A model generated the notes under the pieces. That model made no database searches, was not told the DNA's origin, and was given only the letters and a program-made list of their open reading frames with translations. A stretch of DNA of 64,000 nucleotides from Devosia salina (GTDB taxonomy: Bacteria; Pseudomonadota; Alphaproteobacteria; Rhizobiales; Devosiaceae): assembly GCF_019504385.1 (NCBI RefSeq), contig NZ_CP080590.1, positions 186,001-250,000 on the forward strand. The letters run 5' to 3'. How positions within the stretch are numbered: position 1 is the first letter of the stretch; the number at the start of each line of letters is the position of its first letter. This document shows, piece by piece, positions 52,474 to 61,789 of this stretch. Made by a program: the position numbers and the translations under genes.

Positions 52474-53931
52474 TCAAAGCCAAGGATTCTCCACCATCGG
52501 CCAGATATCGCGCCGTGCCTTGCGATAGTCAGTCTCCGCCGGGCGGTTGGGATAGGGCTTGCCGGCCGAACAGTAGACGATCTCGGAAGCGATCCTGGAA
52601 AACGAGTCGTAGAAATGATTGGTCGACTTGATCAGCAGGATTTTCCGCGAGGTCGGCTCGATGCCCAGCGCGGAGAACAGGCTGGGGTCAAAGCTCTGGG
52701 CGCGGGTGGAATTGAGGATCACGTCGATCCCGTCAAAGTGGATCCAGGCCGCGTCGCCGAAGGGCGCGAAGCTGTCGCCGAACTTCATCTCCGCATTGCG
52801 CACCAGGCGCTTCACCGTCACCCGCGCATCCACCGGCAGGCCGGTATGCGGCGCCGACTTGGCGCCGAAGCGCAGCGGGACGACCGCGCCTTCTCCGGCG
52901 GCAAAGCAGATCTGCACGGCAATCGGGTCCCAGATGGTGCCGACGGCCACATCGGTGACGCCGCGCGCAATCAGCTCGCTGAGGATCACCGTGGCATCAC
53001 CCGCCGTGCCGCCGCCCGGATTGTCCCAGACATCGGCGATCACCACCGGCCCCTTCGGCGCGGCAAGGGCCGCGTCCACGGCGGTCTTCTCGTCCACCTG
53101 GCTGACCATGAAGGTGCCGCGCATGGCAAACAGCTCCCGGCCCAGTTTTTCGGCCAGCGCCGCGCCCATTTCCGGCTGGCCGTCAGTGATGGCGACCAGC
53201 TTGGTGCCCATTTCCGGCACGTCCCCGGCCATGAAGCCGTGCACCACCGAGAGCGAGAGCAGCCCCGGCTCGGATTGTTCGAGCGCCGTCAGCCCGTCGA
53301 CAAAGCCGCGCATGGGCTGCTTGGAGGTGGGGAAGACGTCGATCATCCGGCAATCGAATATGCTCATCACGGGCTGGATCTCGCCCTTGAGCGTCCGCAC
53401 GGCGATGGACCACAGGTCACGCGCCCGGTCGACGAAGTCTGTATGCGGGAACTCCTTGAAGTAGACGAAGAAATCCGCGGCCGCGGCGCGTTTGGCGGTG
53501 AGGTGGCTATGCGGATCGAGTTCGGCGCAGACCAGCACGTCCGGACCGACAATGGCGCGGATACGGGTCAGCAGATCCCCCTCGGGATCGTCATAGCCCT
53601 GCGCCACCATGGCGCCATGCAGGCCCAGCACCACCCCGTCGACCGGCATGGCCGCATGCAATTGGCCGATGATCTCGTCCCGCAATTCCTCATAGGTCGC
53701 CTGGGCCACCAGGCCCGCCGGGTCGGCCCAGCTGGCCGTGCCTTCGATCAGCGTCCAGCCCTCACGGGCACAGACCTCGCGCCCCACCGTGATGGGGGCC
53801 GTGCACAATGTCGGCGTCACCGGATGTTGCCCCGGCTTGGCGTGCAGCGAGGCCTCAAATGCCCGCTTGTCGATCGCAATGGGAGAAAAGGTATTGGTCT
53901 CGGTGGCGAGGGCGGCGGTGAAAAGGCGCAA
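52474..53931 (-). CDS. M81-family metallopeptidase (MlrC-like), copy 2
   Basis: A 485-residue MlrC/M81 protein, diverged from copy 1 at 39984. ATETNTFSPI at the N-terminus, LGLHGAMVAQGYDDPEGD, the Asp-x-His in ELDPHSHLT, and ADVWDNPGGGTAGD are the family regions. The start is a TTG at 53931, which opens directly on the conserved N-terminus; no better start is seen. It is divergent from the RidA-SDR-DSD1 operon and shares its 179-base promoter gap. The substrate is unknown. Confidence 0.86.
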   Translation of the reverse strand: MRLFTAALATETNTFSPIAIDKRAFEASLHAKPGQHPVTPTLCTAPITVGREVCAREGWTLIEGTASWADPAGLVAQATYEELRDEIIGQLHAAMPVDGVVLGLHGAMVAQGYDDPEGDLLTRIRAIVGPDVLVCAELDPHSHLTAKRAAAADFFVYFKEFPHTDFVDRARDLWSIAVRTLKGEIQPVMSIFDCRMIDVFPTSKQPMRGFVDGLTALEQSEPGLLSLSVVHGFMAGDVPEMGTKLVAITDGQPEMGAALAEKLGRELFAMRGTFMVSQVDEKTAVDAALAAPKGPVVIADVWDNPGGGTAGDATVILSELIARGVTDVAVGTIWDPIAVQICFAAGEGAVVPLRFGAKSAPHTGLPVDARVTVKRLVRNAEMKFGDSFAPFGDAAWIHFDGIDVILNSTRAQSFDPSLFSALGIEPTSRKILLIKSTNHFYDSFSRIASEIVYCSAGKPYPNRPAETDYRKARRDIWPMVENPWL

Positions 53932-54081
53932 GGGACTGATTTCCGGCTGAAACGGGATACAAATAGGGAGTTGGATCGCAGGCTACACCATGGCGAGCCG
54001 CTATTCACGTAAGAAATTTACATTCTGGCGTGGAGATTGTCCCAAAAATCTGGAAATCGCGCTATAAACAGCGCTGGTAAC

Positions 54082-54094
54082 GAAATTCAATTTC
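54082..54094. promoter_or_regulatory. GAAATT-C-AATTTC palindrome before ridA
   Basis: A perfect 6-bp inverted repeat around one base, 17 bases before the RidA start. AT-rich sites of this form are typical of RpiR-family regulators. A looser relative, GTAAG-AAA-TTTAC, is at 54009-54021 in the same gap, and TATAAA at 54063-54068 may be a -10 box. Confidence 0.5.
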
Positions 54095-54110
54095 ATCAAA
54101 GGAGAGCAGA

Positions 54111-54494
54111 ATGCCGATCAAGCGCTATGGTGCGGAAAAGTCCGGGGCCGGTGGCCAGAACCTGCCCTTCGCTCGTGCGGTCGAGGCCGGCGGCTGGCTC
54201 TATGTGTCGGGCCAGGTGGCCATGAAGGACGGCGAGATCGTCGGCACCGGCATCATCGAGCAGACGCATCTGACCATCAAGAACCTCATCGCCATCCTCG
54301 AAGAGGCCGGCTACGGGCTCGAACATGTGGTGCGCTGCGGGGTCTGGCTCGACGACCCGCGTGACTTCTGGAGCTTCAATGCCGTCTACAAGTCCTATTT
54401 CGGCGAGCACCCGCCGGCCCGCGCCTGCGTGCAGAGCCACATGATGGTCGACTGCAAGGTCGAGATCGAATGCGTGGCCTATAAGGGACCCTAG
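54111..54494 (+). CDS. RidA/YjgF-family protein
   Basis: A 127-residue RidA homologue; such proteins hydrolyse reactive enamine/imine products of PLP enzymes. VEAGGWLYVSGQVAMKDG and TIKNLIAILEEAGYGLEHVV are family regions. The substrate-binding Arg of the archetype is expected in PARACVQSHMMVD, where an Arg is present. AAAGGAG precedes the ATG. The partner PLP enzyme is probably the DSD1-type protein two genes downstream. Confidence 0.9.
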   Translation: MPIKRYGAEKSGAGGQNLPFARAVEAGGWLYVSGQVAMKDGEIVGTGIIEQTHLTIKNLIAILEEAGYGLEHVVRCGVWLDDPRDFWSFNAVYKSYFGEHPPARACVQSHMMVDCKVEIECVAYKGP

Positions 54495-54510
54495 GGCTGG
54501 TGCACCCGGC

Positions 54511-54614
54511 CTCACCCCACCCTCATTCCCTCCCCATCAAGGGGAGGGAGGCGCAGGATCAAGGGCCGGTGTTCATCGTCTCCCTCCTCCTTGTGGGGGG
54601 CAAGGGTGGGGGTT
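54511..54614. repeat. GGGAGGG-type intergenic repeat, copy 2
   Basis: Almost the same sequence as 33593-33702, including CTCCCCATCAAGGGGAGGG and GTTCATCGTCTCCCTCC. The two copies are 21 kb apart in unrelated operons, which suggests recent spread. It separates ridA from the SDR gene. Confidence 0.8.
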
Positions 54615-54637
54615 CGATTGTGCAGGATGAACGAGCA

Positions 54638-55414
54638 ATGACCAATTCCCCCTTTCGTCTGGACGGCAAGACCGTCCTCATCTCCGGCGCCGGTGGCGGC
54701 ATTGGCCGTACGCTTGTCGAGAGCTTTCACGCCGCAGGCGCCCAAGTCGTCGGGGCCGATCGCGATCCGGCCATGCTCGAAGGCCTGCCGCTCACCCGCA
54801 GCGTCATCTTCGACCAGGCCGATGCGGCGGCCACCCGGGCCGCAATTCTGGCCGATATCGCCGCCAATGGCGCCGTCGATGCGGTCATCGCCAATGCCGG
54901 CTTCACCCGCGCCGAACATCTGGGCCAGCTCGATGATGCGGTCTGGGCCAGCGAAATGGCCATCAATCTCAACGGCGCCTATGCGCTGACCGATCCGATC
55001 ATCGAGGCCATGGCGAAACGCGGTTCTGGCAATGTGGTGTTCATCTCCTCGGTCAATGCCCTCCAGCATTTCGGCAATCCGGCCTATTCGGCGGCCAAGG
55101 CGGGGCTGATCGCCTATGCCAAGGCCATTGCCGTCGAGCGTGGCGGTGAAGGCGTCCGCGCCAATGTGGTGGCGCCCGGCTCGGTGCGCACCCCGGCGTG
55201 GGACCATCGCCTCGCCGCCAATCCGAACCTGCTCGACAATGTCCTGCCGCATTACCCGCTGGGGCGCATGGTCAGCCCGCAGGAAGTGGCCAATGCTGCC
55301 TTGTTCCTGGCCTCCGATGCCGCCTCGGGCATTACCGGCGTGACCATTCCCGTCGATGCCGGCCTCACCGCGGGCAATCTGCGCTTCGTCAACGAAGTCC
55401 TGAGGGCCAAATGA
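54638..55414 (+). CDS. SDR-family oxidoreductase
   Basis: A 258-residue short-chain dehydrogenase with SGAGGGIG at the NAD site, VIANAGF, and YSAAK at the active site. The C-terminal VDAGLTAGNLRFVNEVLRAK is slightly longer than usual. ATG 54638 was chosen as the first methionine before the NAD motif; upstream in-frame sequence is repeat DNA. It overlaps the DSD1-type gene by four bases. In this setting it may oxidise a beta-hydroxy acid or amino acid. Confidence 0.9.
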   Translation: MTNSPFRLDGKTVLISGAGGGIGRTLVESFHAAGAQVVGADRDPAMLEGLPLTRSVIFDQADAAATRAAILADIAANGAVDAVIANAGFTRAEHLGQLDDAVWASEMAINLNGAYALTDPIIEAMAKRGSGNVVFISSVNALQHFGNPAYSAAKAGLIAYAKAIAVERGGEGVRANVVAPGSVRTPAWDHRLAANPNLLDNVLPHYPLGRMVSPQEVANAALFLASDAASGITGVTIPVDAGLTAGNLRFVNEVLRAK

Positions 55415-56475
55415 CCCATTTTTCCGAACTCGACACCCCAGCCGTACTGATCGATCTCGATCGCGCCGAAGCCAATCTCAGAAAGGCCCAGGACGGTGCC
55501 GACAAGGCCGGCATTGCGCTGCGGCCCCACATCAAGACCCACAAGCTCCCCTATTTCGCCCGGCGGCAGGTGGAACTGGGGGCCGTCGGCATCACCGTGC
55601 AGAAGCTCGGCGAAGCCGAGGTCATGGCCGACGCCGGTCTCAATGACCTGCTTTTGACGTTCAACATCATCGGCGCGGCCAAGCTGAAGCGCCTCAAGGC
55701 CCTGCATGAGCGGGTGACCATCCGCACCGTGGCCGACAGCGCCGACTGTGTGGCCGGCCTTGCCACGACCTTCACCGATCCGGATCACCCGCTCGGCGTC
55801 TTTGTCGAATGTGACACCGGCATGGGCCGCTGCGGCGTGCAATCGCCCGAAGCGGCCGTTGCGCTGGCCCGCGCCATCATCGCGGCGCCCGGTCTCGCCT
55901 TTGCCGGCCTCATGACCTATCCGGCCGCCGGCAAATATCATGAGGCGGCCCAATGGCTGACCAATGCCAGATCGGCCTTTTCCGCTGCCGGTATTGACCT
56001 GCCCGCCATCACCACCGGGGGCACGCCCGACATCTGGCACATGGACGAGGCCGCCCGCGTCGCCACCGAATACCGGCCCGGCACCTATATCTATATGGAC
56101 CGCTCCCAGGTCGCCGCCGGCGCCGCCAGCTTCGACGATTGCGCCCTGACCGTGCTGGCCACGGTGGTGTCCCGGCCCACCGAGAACCGCGCCATCATCG
56201 ATGCCGGCTCCAAGGCGCTGACCAGCGACCTGCTTGGGCTCATCGGTCATGGTCATGTCGTCGAGTTTCCCGACGCCAAGGTCACCGGCCTCAGCGAGGA
56301 ACACGGGACGCTCGACGTCTCGGCCTGCGCGACGAAACCCAGGATCGGCGATGTCATCCGCATCATCCCCAATCACTGCTGCCCGGTGACCAACCTGTTC
56401 GACAGGGTCAACCTGATCCGCGATGGGGAACTGGTGGAAACCCTGACGGTCGCCGCCCGCGGCCGGGTGGACTAG
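55411..56475 (+). CDS. DSD1/D-threonine aldolase-family PLP enzyme
   Basis: A 354-residue fold-III PLP enzyme of the D-threonine aldolase / D-serine dehydratase group. The PLP Lys is in RPHIKTHKLPY (about residue 42), YIYMDRSQV lies in the second half, and the C-terminal metal site His and Cys are in IPNHCCPVTNLFD. It cleaves or dehydrates D-beta-hydroxy amino acids. 3-hydroxy-D-aspartate aldolase is another activity of the family. RidA upstream fits imine detoxification, and an APC permease follows on the other strand. Confidence 0.88.
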   Translation: MTHFSELDTPAVLIDLDRAEANLRKAQDGADKAGIALRPHIKTHKLPYFARRQVELGAVGITVQKLGEAEVMADAGLNDLLLTFNIIGAAKLKRLKALHERVTIRTVADSADCVAGLATTFTDPDHPLGVFVECDTGMGRCGVQSPEAAVALARAIIAAPGLAFAGLMTYPAAGKYHEAAQWLTNARSAFSAAGIDLPAITTGGTPDIWHMDEAARVATEYRPGTYIYMDRSQVAAGAASFDDCALTVLATVVSRPTENRAIIDAGSKALTSDLLGLIGHGHVVEFPDAKVTGLSEEHGTLDVSACATKPRIGDVIRIIPNHCCPVTNLFDRVNLIRDGELVETLTVAARGRVD

Positions 56476-56482
56476 CGCATTT

Positions 56483-56574
56483 CCCATTCTGATTGCATCA
56501 GAATGGGAGCTCTATTCTTGTTTGGTCGCGCTTTCGAACCGCAAAAGTGGTGTCCACTTTTGCTGAAAACGCTC
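56483..56574. repeat. Hairpin and CCACTTTTGC repeat after the DSD1 gene
   Basis: CCCATTCTGAT/ATCAGAATGGG (56483-56507, loop TGC) is a perfect 11-bp hairpin that can end the DSD1 transcript. It is followed by a 67-base element (56508-56574) with GCAAAAGTGG/CCACTTTTGC arms. A second, inverted copy of that element is at 62020-62088. The element ends on the first base of the permease stop codon. Confidence 0.75.
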
Positions 56575-58082
56575 TAGCGCTTCCCGCCGCTCCCGTGCTC
56601 GAGCGCGAATTCCTCTTCCGGTGAAAGGATCAGGTGGTGCCGCCCGATAAGGGCGAAATAGCCCACGCAGACCGCAAACCACAGCGCCACCCCGATGATC
56701 CCGGCGCGATAGGTCGGATCGCCCGTGACCTGGAACCACAGCGTCACACTGGCGATCATGATCGTCGCCACCGCACCCGGCACGCCCAGCGGGTTGCGGA
56801 ATGGCCGCTCGATATCGGGCAGTTTGCGTCGGAGCAGGATGAAGCTGATCGATTGCATGATGTAGCTCAGCATTGCCCCGAACACGGCCATATTGAGCAG
56901 GGTGAAGCCGATCAGCGAGCCGCGATTTTCCTCCCCGGCGAAGAGCCAGATGGCCGTGAGCACCACCAGCCCCACAATGGCGCCGAACACCATGGCCAGA
57001 TGGGGGGTGCGGCGCCGGTCATGGGTGAGCGAGAGAAAGGTGGGGAAGTAGCCGGCCCGGCTCAGCGAGAAGATCTGCCGTCCCTGCGCGAAGACCACGG
57101 TGTGGAACGAGGCGACGAGCCCCAGCACCGCCACCAGGGCCAGCACCTTGGCCAGCCCATCGCCATAGATGGCCCGGAACCCGTCCAGCAGCGGCTCGCC
57201 CGACCCGCTCAGCGCAAACGAGCCGACGCCCGCCACCGAGGGATTGAGCGTCAACACCGCCAGCGCCGATACCGAGAGGGTGAGGAACCCCAGCAGGATG
57301 CCGCGCGGCATGTCGCGCTTGGGGTCCATGCTTTCTTCGGCCGCCAGCGGCAATTGCTCGATGGCCAGGAACAGCCACACCGCAAAGGGCATGGCCGTGA
57401 AGATGCCCATGACCCCATTGGGCAGAAACGGGCCATTGCCTTCGGGCAGTCTGGTGCCGCCCGGCCCGACATCGAGCGCGAAGCGCATGAAGTCGATATG
57501 GGGCAGGGCGGAGATCCAGAAGACGACCAGACACGCCAGGGCCAGTAGCGTGACCAGCAGGGTGACACGGAAGCTCAGCGCCACGCCCCAGATATTGAGC
57601 CCCACGAACAGCACATAGCACCCCACCCACCAGGCCGGCTGCCAGGCTTCGGGCGTCTCGAAGATGCCGGTCATATAGGTGCCGATGAAGAAGGCGATGA
57701 CGGCGGGCGCCAGCACATATTCGACATTCTCGGTGAGGCCGGTCAGGAACCCGCCCCAGGGGCCCATGGCGGTGCGGGCGAAGGAATAGGCGCCCCCGGT
57801 ATGGGGCAGGGCCGGGCTCATTTCGGCAATGGCGAAGGTCAGGCCCAGATACATCAGCCCGATGATCAGGGTCGCCACCAGCATGCCGCCCCAGCCGCCC
57901 TGCAGCAGGCCGCCGTTCCAGCCGGAAAAATGCCCCGAAATGACGGCGCCCACACCCAGTGCCCAGAGGTGCCAGGCATTGGCGTGGCGCATTAGGCCTC
58001 GCCGGTCGAAATAGGCCCTGTCGCGGCCGGCATAGACCACGCCGCGCCCTTGTCCGCTCTCACGCATCGCCAATGCCCCCAT
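56574..58082 (-). CDS. APC-family amino acid permease (ethanolamine permease-like)
   Basis: A 502-residue protein with about twelve membrane segments. WALGVGAVISGHFSGWNGGL, EMSPALPHTGGAYSFARTAMG and GRQIFSLSRAGYFPTFLSLTH are APC motifs. The pattern is closest to ethanolamine permeases. No ethanolamine lyase genes are nearby; convergence with the DSD1 gene suggests import of an amino acid or amino alcohol. No strong ribosome binding site is seen at ATG 58082; ATG 58067 is an alternative. Confidence 0.88.
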   Translation of the reverse strand: MGALAMRESGQGRGVVYAGRDRAYFDRRGLMRHANAWHLWALGVGAVISGHFSGWNGGLLQGGWGGMLVATLIIGLMYLGLTFAIAEMSPALPHTGGAYSFARTAMGPWGGFLTGLTENVEYVLAPAVIAFFIGTYMTGIFETPEAWQPAWWVGCYVLFVGLNIWGVALSFRVTLLVTLLALACLVVFWISALPHIDFMRFALDVGPGGTRLPEGNGPFLPNGVMGIFTAMPFAVWLFLAIEQLPLAAEESMDPKRDMPRGILLGFLTLSVSALAVLTLNPSVAGVGSFALSGSGEPLLDGFRAIYGDGLAKVLALVAVLGLVASFHTVVFAQGRQIFSLSRAGYFPTFLSLTHDRRRTPHLAMVFGAIVGLVVLTAIWLFAGEENRGSLIGFTLLNMAVFGAMLSYIMQSISFILLRRKLPDIERPFRNPLGVPGAVATIMIASVTLWFQVTGDPTYRAGIIGVALWFAVCVGYFALIGRHHLILSPEEEFALEHGSGGKR

Positions 58083-58195
58083 TGCGTTTTGTAGCGGGCA
58101 GGTGGCGCGAGCCCAATGGTCAAGTCAACGATTATTCTCCCGCCTTGCGCGGTTCTGGCTGGCGTGGAAGTCTCTCCCCAAAAGAGGAGTCGCGA

Positions 58196-59026
58196 ATGGC
58201 CGATCCAAACCAGCGCATCGCAATATCCACCTGGTCGCTGCACCATTTGCTGGGCACGATCTATCCCCACGACCTGACCACCGATGCGGTGGGCGAGGGC
58301 AATGACCGTTACGGTGAGGGCGAGGAATCCCTGCTCGGCTTGCCTTCGGTGCTGGCCAATCACGGCTATCACCGGCTCGAAATCGTCTCCTTCCACCTGC
58401 GCAGCCGTGACCCGGTCTATCTGGGCGAATTGCGCGACCAGCTCCACGTATCGGGGGTGACGCTGCAGACGCTGCTCATCGACGATGGCGACATGACCGA
58501 CCCGGTCCATGGCGAGCGCGATACGCGCTGGATCGCCGGCTGGGTGGATGTCGCCAACGCGCTGGGAGCCGAAAACGCCCGCATCATCGCCGGCAAACAG
58601 AAGCCGACGCCGGAAACCATCGCCCGCTCGGCCGCCGGTTTCCGCACTCTCCTGGCCGCCAATGCCGGCTCGCCGCTGAGGCTCTTTACCGAAAACTGGT
58701 TCGACCTGCTCTCCACCCCGGCGGCCGTGCATGAACTACTCGATCGGCTTGACGGCCAGGTGGGCCTCCTGGCCGATTTCGGCAACTGGACCGGGCCGGA
58801 CAAATATGAAGGGCTGAAGTCGATCTTCCCGCGCGCCGAACTCTGCCATGCCAAGGCCAGCTTTGCCGACGGGCAGATGGACGAAGCCGATTATGGCCTC
58901 TGTGTCGGCGTCGCCGAGGAGGCCGGCTATACAGGTCCCTATACGTTGATCTTCGATGCCGACCATCCCTCCGAATGGCATGGCCTCTCACAAGAGCGGG
59001 ATTTCATCCTGTCACGCCTGGCCTAG
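58196..59026 (+). CDS. Sugar phosphate isomerase/epimerase-type TIM-barrel protein
   Basis: A 276-residue AP-endonuclease-2-like TIM barrel. ISTWSLHHLLGTIYP at the start, RLFTENWFDLL with a metal-type Glu, LLADFGNW, CHAKASF with a His, and LIFDADHPSEWHG are in the places of the metal ligands of this family. AAGAGGAG precedes ATG 58196. It may be a sugar isomerase or a dehydratase; the substrate is unknown. It is divergent from the APC permease. Confidence 0.82.
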   Translation: MADPNQRIAISTWSLHHLLGTIYPHDLTTDAVGEGNDRYGEGEESLLGLPSVLANHGYHRLEIVSFHLRSRDPVYLGELRDQLHVSGVTLQTLLIDDGDMTDPVHGERDTRWIAGWVDVANALGAENARIIAGKQKPTPETIARSAAGFRTLLAANAGSPLRLFTENWFDLLSTPAAVHELLDRLDGQVGLLADFGNWTGPDKYEGLKSIFPRAELCHAKASFADGQMDEADYGLCVGVAEEAGYTGPYTLIFDADHPSEWHGLSQERDFILSRLA

Positions 59027-59094
59027 GCACGGCAGGACGAAAATGTGATGGCCGCGAAGCCAGTTGTTAAGCCTGGTCGGGTGATCATGTCCGG

Positions 59095-60834
59095 ATGAGC
59101 ACGGCCCCGAAGCCCCTTGCCCCAACACGACCGGCGCGCCTGCCGCGGGCCGGTGCCGCTTTGGCACGCCTGCTCGATGCGGCCCCTGTGGGCATGGTGG
59201 TCGCCGATCTCACCGGCCGGATCTGCTACGCCAATCGCGCCTTTGGCGAGCTCCTGGGCTATCACTGGACCGATGATCTCGCCCTCAACGTTCTCGACCT
59301 GGTGGACAGCGAGAATGTCGCTGCGGCCTGGCTGCATTTCGATCGGTTGGCGCGCGGCGAAACCCGGCATTATCGCGGCGAACATCGCTGGCGCCATGCC
59401 GATGGCAGCCTGCTCTGGGTCATGGTGGCAGCAACGCTGCTGGAGGACCCGCCCGGCGCCCCCCGGCAATTGATCGTCCAGCTCACCAGCATTGAATTGC
59501 AGAAGCGCGCCGAGGAGGCCCTGGCCTATTCGGAAAGCCGGTGGAATTTTGCGCTCGAAAGCGCGCGGCAGGGTGTGTGGGATCACGACATCCGCAAGGA
59601 CACCATGTTCTATTCGCGCATGTGGCGCCTCATGCGCGGCATTCCGCCCGACGAAGTGGTGGATGGCGACCGCCAGCAATGGCTCGAACGGGTGCATCCG
59701 GACGACCGGCCGCATATCCTTGCCAATGTCGACAAGCAGGACCAGGGCGACAGCGATTTTGATGCCCTCGAATATCGCGAGCGCAAGCGCGACGGCAGCT
59801 ATGTCTGGATCCTGAGCCGGGGCCGCCCCGTGGAGTGGGACGAGGACGGCAATCCCATCCGAACCATCGGCACCGATACCGACATCACCCGCCTCAAGAT
59901 CATGGAACAGGAACTGGCCGCCGAGAAGGAACGGCTGCGCGTGACGCTGGAATCCATGGCCGACGGCATGATCTCGACCGATCTCGATGCCCGCGTGGTG
60001 TTCATCAATCCAGCCGCGGAAAAGCTCCTGGGTCTCAGCGCTGCCCAGGCGGTCGGGCGCCCGGTCGACCAGGTCTTCCGCCTGCGCAGCGAAAGCGGAA
60101 ATGGCGCGCTGCCGTGCCCGGTCCGGGCCTGCCTCGACAGGACCAGCCAGGTGCGCGTGGACGATGACAGCGTCCTCTGCGCCTTCGATGGCCCGCAGCG
60201 GGACATTCGCTGTACCGCCTCCCCGGTATTGGGCGAGGCCGGTGTGCTGACCGGCGCCGTGCTGGTGTTCCAGGACGTGACGCAGAGCCGCGCGCTGCAG
60301 CGCCAGCTGGCCCATTCTGCGGCCCATGATGCCCTGACCGGCCTGCCCAATCGCGCCGCCTTCGAGCGCGCCCTCTCCGACGCCATCACCGGTGCCCGTC
60401 ATCGCTCCGGCCGGCACTGCCTGATCTATCTCGACCTGGACCGCTTCAAGCCGGTCAACGACACGGCCGGCCATGCCGCAGGCGACGCCTTGCTGCGCCA
60501 GGTGGGCCAGACCATCAGGGGCGTGTGCCGCAGTCACGACATGGCGGCGCGCATCGGTGGCGACGAGTTCGCGGTGATCCTCGAGGACTGCAGTATCGAG
60601 AATGGTCGCGGGGTCGCCGAAAAGATTGTTCGCGCCATTGGGGCGCTGGAATTTTCCTGGGTGGGGCGCAGCTATCGCATCGGTGCCAGTGCGGGGGTGA
60701 CGATGATCACCGGCGCGCCTGCCTCCCCGCTCGGCTTCATGGGTGAGGCCGACGCGGCCTGCTATGCTGCCAAGGCCAAGGGCAGGGGCTGCGTGGTTGC
60801 CTATCCCGAAATGGCGCAGCGGCAGGGGCGCTGA
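59095..60834 (+). CDS. PAS-domain diguanylate cyclase
   Basis: A 579-residue signalling protein without membrane segments. Three PAS domains lie at about residues 20-130, 140-270 and 285-400; the second ends in RTIGTDTDITRLK. The GGDEF domain is C-terminal, with AHDALTGLPNRAAFE and the intact active site RIGGDEFAVIL. RSHD five residues before GGDEF is an intact inhibitory I-site. It should make cyclic di-GMP in response to a small-molecule or redox signal. No EAL domain is present. Confidence 0.94.
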   Translation: MSTAPKPLAPTRPARLPRAGAALARLLDAAPVGMVVADLTGRICYANRAFGELLGYHWTDDLALNVLDLVDSENVAAAWLHFDRLARGETRHYRGEHRWRHADGSLLWVMVAATLLEDPPGAPRQLIVQLTSIELQKRAEEALAYSESRWNFALESARQGVWDHDIRKDTMFYSRMWRLMRGIPPDEVVDGDRQQWLERVHPDDRPHILANVDKQDQGDSDFDALEYRERKRDGSYVWILSRGRPVEWDEDGNPIRTIGTDTDITRLKIMEQELAAEKERLRVTLESMADGMISTDLDARVVFINPAAEKLLGLSAAQAVGRPVDQVFRLRSESGNGALPCPVRACLDRTSQVRVDDDSVLCAFDGPQRDIRCTASPVLGEAGVLTGAVLVFQDVTQSRALQRQLAHSAAHDALTGLPNRAAFERALSDAITGARHRSGRHCLIYLDLDRFKPVNDTAGHAAGDALLRQVGQTIRGVCRSHDMAARIGGDEFAVILEDCSIENGRGVAEKIVRAIGALEFSWVGRSYRIGASAGVTMITGAPASPLGFMGEADAACYAAKAKGRGCVVAYPEMAQRQGR

Positions 60835-60853
60835 TCGAAGCGCGCAGAATGGC

Positions 60854-61765
60854 CTATGCCGAGGGAAGATAGGTTTCGGCGCAGAGCGCCACAAAGCTCT
60901 TCATGGCGGCCGACAAGGGGCTGGACTTGCGCCGGGCCACCAGCAATTGCCGCATGGCCCATGGCTCGGCCAGGGGGGCGCAGACCAGGTCCGTGCCCGC
61001 CAGCAGATGCAGGCTCGTGGAGCGCAGGAAGCCGATGCCGAAGCCCGCCTCGACCATGCGCACCAGGGCCGGGAAACTCTCGACCCGCAAGGCCTCGGTC
61101 AGCTTCTTTCCCTGCTTTTCGGCAGCCTCGCTCAAGAGGCGGTCGAGCGAACCCGCGTGGTGGATGCCCACAATGGCATGCGGAAGCACCGTGGCGAAGC
61201 TGACCGATTTGCGCGGCGCGATGGCGCCGGCCAGTTCATGCTCGGGCGGCACCAGCACCCATACCCGTTCATCCTCGAAGGGCCGGATTTCAAAGCGGGA
61301 AAAATCGTAATTGTCCGAGACGATGGCGATGTCGGCCTGTCCCTCATCGAGCGCCAGCAGCGCCTTGGCGGCGCCCATCTCGGAAATCGCGATCTCGATG
61401 CCCGGATATTTGGCGGCGAACTTGGCGAGCAGTTCCGGCAACCGGCCGGTCAGCGCCGAACTGGTGCAGGCCAGCCTGAGGCTGCCCCGATGGCCCGAAC
61501 CGAAATCATCCATGATGGCGTCAAGGTCGGCGATCGAGCGCAAAACCGTCCGGCAGCCTTCGGCATAAGCCTCGCCGGCCTTGGTCAGCTTGACCCCATG
61601 GGCGGAGCGGTCGAACAGCACCACGCCCAGCCGCCCTTCGAGATCCGAAACCCGCCTGCTGACCGCAGAGGAGGCGATGCCCTCCCGCTCTGCGGCGCGC
61701 CCAATCGAGCCGGTTTCCGCCAGAAGCAGGATGAGGCGTGCGGTTACGCTGTCGAAAGGTGTCAT
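60854..61765 (-). CDS. LysR-family transcriptional regulator
   Basis: A 303-residue LysR protein. The helix-turn-helix is SIGRAAEREGIASSAVSRRVSD; the effector domain begins at about residue 90 with GSLRLACTSSALTG. Start at ATG 61765; the longer upstream frame is repeat DNA. It lies on the same strand as the TauE-type gene, with repeats between, and could regulate it; this is only positional. Confidence 0.9.
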   Translation of the reverse strand: MTPFDSVTARLILLLAETGSIGRAAEREGIASSAVSRRVSDLEGRLGVVLFDRSAHGVKLTKAGEAYAEGCRTVLRSIADLDAIMDDFGSGHRGSLRLACTSSALTGRLPELLAKFAAKYPGIEIAISEMGAAKALLALDEGQADIAIVSDNYDFSRFEIRPFEDERVWVLVPPEHELAGAIAPRKSVSFATVLPHAIVGIHHAGSLDRLLSEAAEKQGKKLTEALRVESFPALVRMVEAGFGIGFLRSTSLHLLAGTDLVCAPLAEPWAMRQLLVARRKSSPLSAAMKSFVALCAETYLPSA

Positions 61766-61789
61766 GTCGTCTCCCCCGGGCACCATAGA

